The position numbers were made by a program, and so were the translations under genes. Shown one piece after another: positions 45,663 through 53,508 of a DNA stretch of 64,000 bases (the stretch's first letter is position 1; every line of letters begins with the position of its first letter). Where the stretch lies: NCBI GenBank assembly GCA_947496535.1, contig CANMDE010000001.1, positions 558,001-622,000 on the forward strand, written 5' to 3'. Origin of the DNA: an uncultured Paracoccaceae bacterium. Lineage in GTDB: Bacteria; Pseudomonadota; Alphaproteobacteria; Rhodobacterales; Rhodobacteraceae. Below the pieces are notes generated by a model. The model worked only from the letters and a program-made list of their open reading frames with translations. It was not told the DNA's origin and searched no databases.

Positions 45663-47177
45663 TCACATTACCGCGCCGATCTGCCAGGGCACGAATTCCA
45701 CCCCGCCAAAACCAAGCTCTTCACTTTTGGTTTGCTCGCCAGATGCGATGCGAATGAACATCTCGAAAATTTCATCGCCTTTGTCGTGCAGGCTTACGCC
45801 TTCGCTGATGATGTCGCCGCAATTGATATCCATGTCGTCGGACATGCGGCGATACATTTCGGAATTTGTGGCGATCTTGATGCAGGGCGTCGGCATGTAT
45901 CCGGACACCGACCCGCGACCCGTGGTAAACACGATCAGGTTCGCACCGGACGCGATCTGCCCCGTCACGGAACACGGATCGAACCCGGGGCTGTCCATGA
46001 AAACAAAACCGTTCTTGTCGATCTTTTCGGCGAAAAGGTAGACATCCGTCAGCGGCGCGTGACCGCTTTTGGCAACTGCGCCGAGTGATTTTTCCAGAAT
46101 TGTTGTCAGACCACCGCGCTTGTTGCCGGGGCTGGGGTTGTTGTCCATCTGGCCCTTATTGCGGGCGGTATAATCTTCCCACCAGCGTACGCGCTTGATC
46201 AGCTTTTCACCCACCTCAACCGTTGTGGCGCGGCGGGTCAAAAGGTGTTCGGCACCGTAGATTTCAGATGTTTCTGACAGGATCGTCGTGCCGCCATGGC
46301 GCACCAGCAAATCGGACGCCACACCCAGTGCGGGATTGGCCGTGATACCGGAATATCCGTCAGATCCGCCGCATTGCATGCCCACCATCAGCTTGGAAAT
46401 CGGCGCGGGCTCACGCCTGGCGGCGTTGGCCGATTGCGCAATGCCGCGCAATTCTACGAGACCCTTTTCAATCGTCTTTCGGGTGCCGCCTTCGTTCTGA
46501 ATTGTCATATATCGCAGCGCACCATCGGCACGAATGGGGCGCCCTCCGACAAGGGCGGACACCTGCATGACCTCGCAGCCGAGGCCGATCAAAAGAATAC
46601 CGCCAAAGTTCGGATGCTGCGCGTAGCCCGAAAGCGTGCGGAACAAAGTATCGTAGCCCTCGTTCTCGCCCGACATCCCACAGCCCGTTCCGTGCGTAAT
46701 GGGAACAATGCCGTCGATATTGGGAAACTCATCAAGCAGGCCAGACTTTTCGGCAGCTTCCGCGATGAATTTTGCAACTGATCCCGAACAGTTCACCGAT
46801 GTCAGAATGCCAAGGTAATTGCGGGTGCCGACGCGGCCATCGGCCCTATGATATCCGTTGAACATGCGGCCTTCGGGCGCAGTTTCAAGGGCTACTGCCT
46901 CGCTTGCGTGGGCGTAGTCCTGAGCATGTTCGCCCATACCGAGGTTTTGTATATGGACGTGCTCTCCCGCTGCGATATCTGTGGTTGCCTGTCCTATAAT
47001 CTGACCGTAACGCAGCACGTTTTGCCCCGCCTTGATCGCAGAGATCGCAATCTTGTGGCCTCGCGCAATCGGCTGAAGAAGCTCCACCCCACCGTCGCCG
47101 CTCATCTCGCCAGCCGCAATATCATCCAATGCGATGGCGACATTGTCGTGCGGATTGAGCGTTAGCATGCGAGGCAT
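45663..47177 (-). CDS. UxaA-family dehydratase (candidate L-fuconate dehydratase)
   Basis: This 504-residue protein has an N-terminal SAF domain (about 1-95, with GHKIAISAIKAGQNVLRYGQIIG). The D-galactarate dehydratase/altronate hydrolase core follows (RVGTRNYLGILTSVNCSGS, ITHGTGCGMS, LLIGLGCEVMQ, KLMVGMQCGGSDGYSGITANPALG, NPSPGNKRGGLTT). Conserved cysteines fit an iron-dependent dehydratase. Altronate is the classical substrate, but no uronate genes are here. The neighbours fit L-fuconate or another aldonate, and a UxaA pair has the same place in the C. jejuni fucose cluster. It is the first gene of the minus arm, immediately facing the GntR gene. Confidence 0.88.
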   Translation of the reverse strand: MPRMLTLNPHDNVAIALDDIAAGEMSGDGGVELLQPIARGHKIAISAIKAGQNVLRYGQIIGQATTDIAAGEHVHIQNLGMGEHAQDYAHASEAVALETAPEGRMFNGYHRADGRVGTRNYLGILTSVNCSGSVAKFIAEAAEKSGLLDEFPNIDGIVPITHGTGCGMSGENEGYDTLFRTLSGYAQHPNFGGILLIGLGCEVMQVSALVGGRPIRADGALRYMTIQNEGGTRKTIEKGLVELRGIAQSANAARREPAPISKLMVGMQCGGSDGYSGITANPALGVASDLLVRHGGTTILSETSEIYGAEHLLTRRATTVEVGEKLIKRVRWWEDYTARNKGQMDNNPSPGNKRGGLTTILEKSLGAVAKSGHAPLTDVYLFAEKIDKNGFVFMDSPGFDPCSVTGQIASGANLIVFTTGRGSVSGYMPTPCIKIATNSEMYRRMSDDMDINCGDIISEGVSLHDKGDEIFEMFIRIASGEQTKSEELGFGGVEFVPWQIGAVM

Positions 47178-47230
47178 TTAGCGCATTCCTCTGGCTTACA
47201 GTGGGCCGTTTCAATAATGTGATGACTAGC

Positions 47231-47251
47231 TTGACTTGCATCATGTGTCAA
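47231..47251. promoter_or_regulatory. Candidate GntR operator in the divergent promoter region
   Basis: TTGAC and GTCAA form a 21-bp interrupted inverted repeat in the 98-bp space between the dehydratase and regulator genes. On the plus strand TTGACT (47231-47236) with TAACAT (47253-47258, 16-bp spacer) also forms a reasonable promoter for the regulator arm, so the repeat may overlap the -35 box. It is the only strong dyad in this short divergent region. Confidence 0.45.
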
Positions 47252-47275
47252 CTAACATGTCAGATAGGGAGAAGT

Positions 47276-47977
47276 ATGATACGAATGCCGGATCACACAC
47301 TTGATATTAACAGCTTGGACGGCCCGCTCGGGCAGCGTGTCTATACGGTTCTGCGGGATCGTATTCTGGACATGTCGATGGAGCCTGGGGCGATTCTGCG
47401 GAAAGGCGCGCTGTGTGATCAGTTGGGTGTTTCGCGGTCCCCGATCGCAGAGGCGTTGGGCCGGTTATCCTCTGACGGTTTGGTAGACATCATCCCGCAA
47501 TCCGCAACCCGCGTGTCACGATTCTCCATGGCCGAACTGCTTGAAGAGAACTTTCTAAGAGAGGCGGTAGAGGTCGCCGCCGTCGCGCGGGTCGCCACCG
47601 AACATTCTGACACCCAGCTTAAGCAGCTGTCGCGGAACATTCGTTTACAGCGGCTGCTTGTCGAAGACGAAGACTTCGAAGGTTTCTTTGAGGCCGACCT
47701 TGGGTTTCACGAAATGATCCTTAGCTTCACAGGCTTCCCAAAGGTGAACCTTGTGGCAGAAGAAATGACGCTACAACTGCGCCGCGCCCGCAAACTGATG
47801 TTGCCCGAAACCGGTCGCCCAGCCGCAGCGGTTGCCGAACACGAGGCGATCCTAGAAGCGATCAAAGCCAATAACGCGGTGGCCGCGCGATCCGCCATGT
47901 CACGCCACCTGCGCCAACTGATCGGGCGCATTGAACCGCTTGAACGCCAATATCCTGATTTTTTCCGACCACGCTGA
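47276..47977 (+). CDS. GntR-family transcriptional regulator (FCD type)
   Basis: This 233-residue DNA-binding protein has an N-terminal winged helix (GQRVYTVLRDRILDMSMEPG, then LCDQLGVSRSPIAEALGRLSSDGLV). The C-terminal all-helical FCD ligand domain carries LREAVEVAAVARVA and FHEMILSFTGFPKV, and the final HEAILEAIKANNAVAARSAMSRHL is a metal/ligand-binding helix with His residues. The ATG after GGGAGA is preferred over upstream starts. As the first gene of the plus arm and divergent from the dehydratase/transport arm, it is the expected local regulator, probably a repressor released by a pathway intermediate. Confidence 0.93.
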   Translation: MIRMPDHTLDINSLDGPLGQRVYTVLRDRILDMSMEPGAILRKGALCDQLGVSRSPIAEALGRLSSDGLVDIIPQSATRVSRFSMAELLEENFLREAVEVAAVARVATEHSDTQLKQLSRNIRLQRLLVEDEDFEGFFEADLGFHEMILSFTGFPKVNLVAEEMTLQLRRARKLMLPETGRPAAAVAEHEAILEAIKANNAVAARSAMSRHLRQLIGRIEPLERQYPDFFRPR

Positions 47978-47998
47978 CCCGATCTGAAAAGAGCAACG

Positions 47999-49048
47999 AT
48001 GAAACTCGCTCAAAAGAATACGCTGAACCAACGTACTCCTGTGCCCGTCAGTCTAACGCAGCTGGGGTTCGGCGGTGCGCCATTGGGTAATCTCTATCGC
48101 AAGATCGAAGATGAGGACGCCCAAGCCACGCTTGACGCCGCTTGGGATGCGGGCATCCGGTATTTTGACACCGCACCGCAATACGGCTTGGGCCGATCAG
48201 AAATGCGGTTCGCCGAGGCCTTGACCCGATTTGATGCAAATGCGCTGACACTGTCGACAAAGGTTGGGCGCGTTCTGGAAGACTGCGCACCCGATGAAGT
48301 CACACCGGAAGCCTTCGTCGACGTCCCCCAAAAACGGATCATGTTCGATTTTACACATGACGGGATCATGCGCAGTTATGAAGACAGCGTGGTCCGCCTT
48401 GGAACCGAAAGGATCGATCTGCTGTTTCTTCACGACATCGACGCCGGAACCCACGGGCAAGACGGCGAGGACGAAAATCTGCGCCAGCTGTTCAAGTCCG
48501 GTGGCTACCGCGCCCTGACAGACCTACGCGATGCCGGTCGGATTGCCGGGATCGGTGCAGGCGTTAACACATGGCAGATCTGTGAGCGTCTTTTGGGCGA
48601 AGCCGACTTTGACGGTTTTCTGCTGGCGGGGCGTTACACCCTGTTGGAACAAGAGCCGCTCGACAGCTTTCTGCCACTGTGCGTCGAACGGGATGTGGGG
48701 GTTATTCTGGGTGGGCCATACAATTCCGGCATCCTTGCAACGGGTGCGATAGAAGGCGCACATTATGACTACGCTCCCGCGCCCGAAGACATCATGCAAC
48801 GGGTTCGCAAACTGACTGCGGTGTGCGCCGCCCATGACACGCCCCTGATCGCTGCGGCCCTCCAGTTCCCTCTTGGACACGACGCGGTGAAAACGGTCAT
48901 TCCGGGGGCCTCCACGCCCGACGAAGTGCGCCAGAACGTTGCTATCTTCGAAAGATCCATCCCGTCAGCGCTGTGGTCAGACCTGAAGACCGAGGGACTC
49001 ATCCGTGCAGATGCACCCACACCGACGGACAATAATCATGCTGCGTAA
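47999..49048 (+). CDS. Aldo/keto reductase (candidate L-fucose / aldose 1-dehydrogenase)
   Basis: This 349-residue AKR has the catalytic set visible as GIRYFDTAPQYGLGRSE (Asp and Tyr), LSTKVG (Lys) and DLLFLHDID (His). Its closest pattern is the D-threo-aldose 1-dehydrogenase/pyridoxal dehydrogenase group, which oxidises L-fucose and L-galactose at C1 to the lactone with NAD(P)+. It follows the regulator by 21 bp and overlaps the mutarotase gene by 11 bp. Those neighbours support a sugar 1-dehydrogenase role, but the substrate is inferred. Confidence 0.88.
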   Translation: MKLAQKNTLNQRTPVPVSLTQLGFGGAPLGNLYRKIEDEDAQATLDAAWDAGIRYFDTAPQYGLGRSEMRFAEALTRFDANALTLSTKVGRVLEDCAPDEVTPEAFVDVPQKRIMFDFTHDGIMRSYEDSVVRLGTERIDLLFLHDIDAGTHGQDGEDENLRQLFKSGGYRALTDLRDAGRIAGIGAGVNTWQICERLLGEADFDGFLLAGRYTLLEQEPLDSFLPLCVERDVGVILGGPYNSGILATGAIEGAHYDYAPAPEDIMQRVRKLTAVCAAHDTPLIAAALQFPLGHDAVKTVIPGASTPDEVRQNVAIFERSIPSALWSDLKTEGLIRADAPTPTDNNHAA

Positions 49049-49469
49049 CATACCCCCCATTTTGTCGCCTGATCTGCTCAATAGTCTTCGCGCCATGGGG
49101 CACGGCGACGACATCGTGATTGCTGACGCAAACTTCCCGGCAACGGCGCTTGCCAGCCGCTGCCACCGTCTGGACGGCGTAAGTGCCACAGACGTATTGG
49201 ACGCCGTGCTGCGCGTTCTGCCACTGGATAGCTTCGTGCCAGACCCCGCCGTGGTGATGGAAGTTGTGGATGACCCCGACGCCATTCCGACCATTGTGAC
49301 GCAATTCCAAAAGATCGTTTCCAATACTGCGGACAATCCAATCACCTTGGGCAAGCTCGAACGCTTCCAGTTTTATGACCGTGCCAAATCTGCCTTTGCG
49401 ATCATCCAGACCGGTGAAACACGGCTTTATGGTAATATCATCCTCAAGAAAGGCGTGATCGGAAGATGA
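49038..49469 (+). CDS. fucU: RbsD/FucU family sugar mutarotase
   Basis: This 143-residue protein of the RbsD/FucU fold has the active-site block RAMGHGDDIVIADANFPA with His22 and Asp24. The C-terminal ends with TGETRLYGNIILKKGVI, where the Tyr and Asn of this family sit. It speeds anomer exchange of fucose or ribose; fucose is preferred here because of the neighbouring dehydrogenase and amidohydrolase. It starts inside the 3' end of the AKR gene, and its stop overlaps the ATG of the amidohydrolase gene (ATGA). Confidence 0.9.
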   Translation: MLRNIPPILSPDLLNSLRAMGHGDDIVIADANFPATALASRCHRLDGVSATDVLDAVLRVLPLDSFVPDPAVVMEVVDDPDAIPTIVTQFQKIVSNTADNPITLGKLERFQFYDRAKSAFAIIQTGETRLYGNIILKKGVIGR

Positions 49470-50314
49470 TTGTCGATGCGCACCAACACTTCTGGCAGCT
49501 TTCGCGCGGTGATTATGGCTGGCTGACACCTGATCTGGCCCCGCTCTACCGTGATTTCCTGCCCGATGACCTGCAGCCTATCCTCGCGCGCAACGGCGTT
49601 GACGCAACGATCCTCGTGCAGGCGGCGCCAACGATGGCCGAAACCGAATTCCTGTTGCGCTTGGCGGATGAAAACCCCTTTGTGCTGGGAGTCGTCGGTT
49701 GGGTCGATTTTGCAGCCCCGCCCGCCGCCGCAGATATCGCGCGACTGGCCGCACATCCCAAACTGGTCGGCCTGCGCCCGATGATACAGGACATCCCGGA
49801 TGACGACTGGATGCTGGGAAGCAACCTGACCCCGGCCTTTGACGCGATGATCGAACTTGACCTGACATTCGACGCCTTGGTGCTTCCCCGACACCTCCCT
49901 CGGCTTGGACAGCTTTTGTCACGTCACCCGAACCTGCGCACAGTCATTGATCACGGCGCCAAGCCAGACATCGCCGCCAGCCAGTTCGACAAATGGGCAA
50001 ATGAAATCGCTGCAATTGCTGAGGAAAGTAGCGCCTATTGCAAGCTATCGGGCCTTTTGACCGAAGCAGGCGACACCTGGACCAAGGCTGATGTCGCTCC
50101 ATATGTTAACCATCTGTTTGCATCATTTGGCCCCGAAAGGCTGGTCTGGGGAAGCGATTGGCCGGTCCTGACTCTTGCCTCTGACTATGACGCCTGGTTC
50201 GATCTGGCTGCTTCCTTCGTGCCAAATGCGCTAGCAAGGGACGCAATCTTTGGTACGAACGCGCTCGATTCATACAGGGTACCAAGAGATGTTTGGCAAC
50301 AAAGATCTAGATAG
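49466..50314 (+). CDS. Amidohydrolase family 2 protein (candidate L-fuconolactonase)
   Basis: This 282-residue TIM-barrel hydrolase has the metal motif HQH at residues 6-8 (MIVDAHQHFW) and core segments GVVGWVDF and GLRPMIQDIPDDDWML. A conserved His lies in TVIDHGAKPDI and the late Asp in LVWGSDWPVL. This is the lactonase branch of the family (L-fuconolactonase, L-rhamnono-gamma-lactonase, 2-pyrone-4,6-dicarboxylate hydrolase). With a sugar dehydrogenase and a mutarotase directly upstream it should open the sugar lactone to the aldonate. It is the last gene of the plus arm. Confidence 0.9.
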   Translation: MIVDAHQHFWQLSRGDYGWLTPDLAPLYRDFLPDDLQPILARNGVDATILVQAAPTMAETEFLLRLADENPFVLGVVGWVDFAAPPAAADIARLAAHPKLVGLRPMIQDIPDDDWMLGSNLTPAFDAMIELDLTFDALVLPRHLPRLGQLLSRHPNLRTVIDHGAKPDIAASQFDKWANEIAAIAEESSAYCKLSGLLTEAGDTWTKADVAPYVNHLFASFGPERLVWGSDWPVLTLASDYDAWFDLAASFVPNALARDAIFGTNALDSYRVPRDVWQQRSR

Positions 50315-50713
50315 GAATGTGTCAAGCCCAGGATCTTTCACGGTGGCAGGCTGGGGAGGTTTTCCCTCCATTACCTTCGCAACAACTGTCATTCTGTGTG
50401 AGTCCTGAGCGGACTTCTGAGCGGCGTCAGGTGGCACGGAAGGGGCGGCGGTGAGCAAGGCGCGAGCGTTTGCCGATGCTGGGATTGCGCACGGAGTTTT
50501 CAGTAATCGCAATCGGCGAACCGTTTATGGCGGGTAGGTTCTGCGCAAGTTTCGTCTGGGACGATTGATAGTTACATCTTTAGCACCAAATCTTGCTGCC
50601 GCAATTTGGGCGGAAAAAAAACAAGAAAAACACTCAATAATACTAGTATGATAGGCGCCAAGAGTGTTTTAATAGCAAACTCCATAAATATGTTGGTACT
50701 AGGAGCATAAAAA
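50315..50713. other. Intergenic region between the sugar cluster and the solute-binding cluster
   Basis: About 400 bp. The first half is GC-rich and resembles decayed coding sequence, but no domain can be read on either strand. The second half becomes sharply AT-rich (A runs at 50613-50630) and contains the stem-loop at 50627-50670. The change in base composition marks a boundary between two blocks. Confidence 0.45.
50627..50670. terminator. Stem-loop upstream of the TctC gene (bidirectional terminator-like)
   Basis: AAAACACTC and GAGTGTTTT form a perfect 9-bp dyad with a 26-base loop. T residues follow on the plus strand, and a long T-rich run follows on the minus strand. It could end the sugar-catabolism plus arm, or act as an attenuator in the leader of the tctC-like gene, which starts 43 bp later. 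Confidence 0.45.
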
Positions 50714-51712
50714 ATGAGCAAAATTGGAATAGCTGCGGCTGCCTTGGTGTCCGCATTCACGCTCGTTAACTCAGCGCATGCCGAATACCCAGAAAGAGAA
50801 ATTCAAGGCGTTATCATGTGGGGTGCAGGTGGTGGGACTGATACAGTCTCGAGGGCCGTGAACGATGCCGCAGCAGAGGCCCTGGGTCAACCTATCGTGC
50901 TTTCCAACAAACCAGGTGGTGGTGGTGCAATCCCCACTGCGTATGTTTATACAGCCAAGGCAGACGGCTACACCCTGCTATATGGTGCCGAAAATCCCCA
51001 AATTCACGGCGTCTTAGGCGTTTCCGAACTTGATTATCTGGACCTCTATCCGATCTACATTTTTGGTCGCGGCTTGGCGGTTATCACTGTACCGGCAAGC
51101 TCACCTCATCAAACGCTTCAGGATTTGCTGGATGAAATCAGTGCGAACCCAGAGGCGGTTCGGATGGGATCAACCGGTGCAAGCGGGCTGCCATCAACGA
51201 TTGCCGCGATTATTTCGCAGGCGACCGCTTTTGAAGTCACGCCCGTCAACTATGAAGGTGAAGGTCCGGGATTGGAGGCGATGCTGCGTGGTAACGTCGA
51301 CTTTATGCCAACCGCTATCGCGTCTGCCGCAGATGGTGTTGCGAACGGAGATTTGCGTGCCCTAGCCGTGTTTGACACGCAGCCAAACGACGTTCTGCCA
51401 GGTGTTCCGGCAATCACGGATGCGCTTCCTGGTTTGGATCGTTACCTTCCTTGGGGTAATTTCTACGGTGTCTATGTGCGGCAAGACGTGCCGCAAGAGG
51501 CGATCGAAAAGCTGACTGCTGCCTATGCAGTTGCGGCGCAAAAGCCTGAATTCATTGAACTTATGCAAGATCGCGGCAATGTCATGATGAACATCACCGG
51601 TGAAGAGGCCATAGAGTTTCTTACGCGTTGGCAACAAGTCACCGCTTGGGTGCTGCAGGATACAGGTGCTGCAAAGGTAAGCCCCGAGGCACTTTCGATT
51701 TCACGGCCATGA
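50714..51712 (+). CDS. Tripartite tricarboxylate transporter substrate-binding protein (TctC/Bug family)
   Basis: This 332-residue periplasmic protein has the signal peptide AAAALVSAFTLVNSAHA and the Bug-family start EYPEREIQGVIMWGAGGGTD. VLSNKPGGGGAIPTAYV, DGYTLLYGA, VRMGSTGASGLPSTIAA and RALAVFD are also characteristic. Bug proteins bind carboxylates (citrate, glutarate, other organic acids) for TctAB transporters. No tctA or tctB gene is in the window. A ribosome-binding site (AGGAG) precedes the ATG. The next gene, an unrelated binding protein, starts 89 bp downstream on the same strand. Confidence 0.92.
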   Translation: MSKIGIAAAALVSAFTLVNSAHAEYPEREIQGVIMWGAGGGTDTVSRAVNDAAAEALGQPIVLSNKPGGGGAIPTAYVYTAKADGYTLLYGAENPQIHGVLGVSELDYLDLYPIYIFGRGLAVITVPASSPHQTLQDLLDEISANPEAVRMGSTGASGLPSTIAAIISQATAFEVTPVNYEGEGPGLEAMLRGNVDFMPTAIASAADGVANGDLRALAVFDTQPNDVLPGVPAITDALPGLDRYLPWGNFYGVYVRQDVPQEAIEKLTAAYAVAAQKPEFIELMQDRGNVMMNITGEEAIEFLTRWQQVTAWVLQDTGAAKVSPEALSISRP

Positions 51713-51801
51713 AGCTGACCGAAAGCCACGACTGAGACCAATGGATTGCTGTAATTTTTAAAAACTGACCAAGAACGTCATCTGTAACGAGGGAGATCGA
51801 A

Positions 51802-53388
51802 ATGACATCGCATAACATTTCAAAAAATAAAGGATGGCTATTCGCCCTCGCATTTGCAGGTGCCCTTTTGCCAGCATCCAAAACGTTGGCCGAAACGATC
51901 ACCTTCACTTCCGATGACGGCTCGACAGTCATCACTGGTACATTCGTAAGTTTTGCAGATGATTACTACATCATCCGGACTCCTGTGGGTGAATTACGCA
52001 TTTCGGCAGACGGGATGCGTTGTGAGGGGACGCCGTGTATCGAAAACACAGAAAATGATATTAGTATCCGGGTAGCGGGTTCAGACTCAATTGGACTGGG
52101 TTTCATGCCGCTTTTGATGCAAGCTTACGGGTCAAGCCTGGATGCAGAAAGCACCGTTGTCGAAACAGATATCGCAGGGCAGTACCTTGTTGAGTACGTT
52201 AGTGAAAATGGATTTGGCGACAAGTTTGACACTCACCTTGTAACGGCAAACAGCACGACTGATGCATTTGACGCGTTGCTGGACAGCTCGGCTGATATCG
52301 GTATGGCGTCTCGGCGTATCACCCCGTCCGAGGCGCGCGCTTTGCGTGCCAGCGGTGCCGGCAGCATGATCGATCCCAAACAAGAACATATTCTTGCCGT
52401 TGACAGCATTGTCGTCATCACCCACCCGGACAATCCAGTGAATGTTCTGTCTGTGAAACAGTTGGCTAATATCTATACTGGTGAAACGCGGAATTGGGCC
52501 GAACTTGGCGGCCCTGATTTACCGATCGTCGTCGTCCACCGTGAAGCAGATTCAGGCACCGGGGCCGTGTTCAGCGAACGTATTCTTGGATCGGCCGACG
52601 CATCTCTTACAAAGGCTGCAGTCCGTATGAGCGATGAAAGCAGCGTTGCTGCAATCGTGAACGCAGAGCCGAGTGTCATTGGTTTTGTTGGATTTGCCTT
52701 TCAACGTGGTGCACAGCCTGTGACCCTGATCAGCGACTGCCGCATCACCATGACACCTGATGCGTTTTCGGCAAGGACTGAAGAGTATCTTCTTCAGCGC
52801 CGCCTCTATCTTTATAATCGTGGTGACACGCTGACGGATGAGGCCGCTGCGTTCCTAGACTTTGTCCAATCGTCACAGGTCGACGGTGTTATATTGAAAT
52901 CAGGTTTTGTTGACTTGGGCGTAGAGCGCCAAGAGATGCCCCTGGATGGCAGCCGAGCGGTGAAACTGGCCACTACGGATACCGACGCCTACGAAGGTGG
53001 CATAAGGCGCAATGTGTTGGCGGAAATGGCCGATTATGATCGTTTGTCAACGACCTTCCGGTTTGCTACGGGCTCGTCTCTTTTGGACGAAAGGGCGCGT
53101 ATTGACCTTGAACGGCTGGCAGCCCACCTTGAGACGCAGCCAGAAGGTACCGAAATACGCTTCATCGGCTTTACGGACGACGTGGGTCCATTTGACGGAA
53201 ACCTTGCCTTGTCTGAAAATCGCGCGACTCAAGTCATGAACGAATTCCAAAGCTATGCAGGTGATCGCGTCGTGGGGGTCAAAATGGGCGTTTCAGGTTA
53301 CGGTGAGGTATCACCAGCGGGCTGCAACACGTCGACCGATGGTCGTCGGGTCAATCGCCGCGTCGAAGTCTGGGTCAAGAAATCCTAA
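51802..53388 (+). CDS. PstS-like substrate-binding protein with N-terminal C-x4-C module and C-terminal OmpA domain
   Basis: This 528-residue exported protein has the signal peptide LFALAFAGALLPASKTLA, cut after about A30. Residues 31-79 form a small beta-type module ending in C74-x4-C79 that also occurs in the neighbouring DctP-like protein. From about 90 to 400 is a phosphate-type type II binding domain (AGSDSIGLGFMPLL, ADIGMASRRITPSEA, LAVDSIVVITHPDNPV, LANIYTGETRNWAELGG, READSGTGAVF). Residues about 415-528 are an OmpA domain (FRFATGSSLLDERARIDLE, FTDDVGPFDGNLALSENRA, GRRVNRRVEVW). The OmpA part should hold the protein on peptidoglycan, which argues for sensing or sequestration and against shuttling to a permease. 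No pst genes are nearby. GAGGGAG precedes the ATG. Confidence 0.9.
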   Translation: MTSHNISKNKGWLFALAFAGALLPASKTLAETITFTSDDGSTVITGTFVSFADDYYIIRTPVGELRISADGMRCEGTPCIENTENDISIRVAGSDSIGLGFMPLLMQAYGSSLDAESTVVETDIAGQYLVEYVSENGFGDKFDTHLVTANSTTDAFDALLDSSADIGMASRRITPSEARALRASGAGSMIDPKQEHILAVDSIVVITHPDNPVNVLSVKQLANIYTGETRNWAELGGPDLPIVVVHREADSGTGAVFSERILGSADASLTKAAVRMSDESSVAAIVNAEPSVIGFVGFAFQRGAQPVTLISDCRITMTPDAFSARTEEYLLQRRLYLYNRGDTLTDEAAAFLDFVQSSQVDGVILKSGFVDLGVERQEMPLDGSRAVKLATTDTDAYEGGIRRNVLAEMADYDRLSTTFRFATGSSLLDERARIDLERLAAHLETQPEGTEIRFIGFTDDVGPFDGNLALSENRATQVMNEFQSYAGDRVVGVKMGVSGYGEVSPAGCNTSTDGRRVNRRVEVWVKKS

Positions 53389-53448
53389 CCTCTTAACGGA
53401 TCTGTCCATGCTTGGTTGATGAAACTTGCTGTGGTGAAGGATGCAAGA

Positions 53449-53475
53449 AAGGGCCCGCGGCAAACGCGGGCCCTT
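53449..53475. terminator. Terminator hairpin between the two convergent binding-protein genes
   Basis: A perfect 11-bp stem (AAGGGCCCGCG with CGCGGGCCCTT) and 5-base loop lie between the convergent genes. It can serve both strands; the minus-strand side has the better T-rich tail. Confidence 0.8.
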
Positions 53476-53508
53476 GTAATTATAGCGTCTCTATTCAGCG
53501 CGATAGCG

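Noticed and set aside
50315..50560. Possible insertion-sequence remnant downstream of the amidohydrolase gene
   Set aside because: The stretch looks like decayed coding sequence, but no transposase motif, terminal inverted repeats or target duplication could be found.
50572..50760. Minus-strand 62-codon open frame with a hydrophobic segment upstream of the TctC gene
   Set aside because: It overlaps the TctC start and signal peptide and lies over the stem-loop. Hydrophobicity follows from AT-rich antisense sequence.
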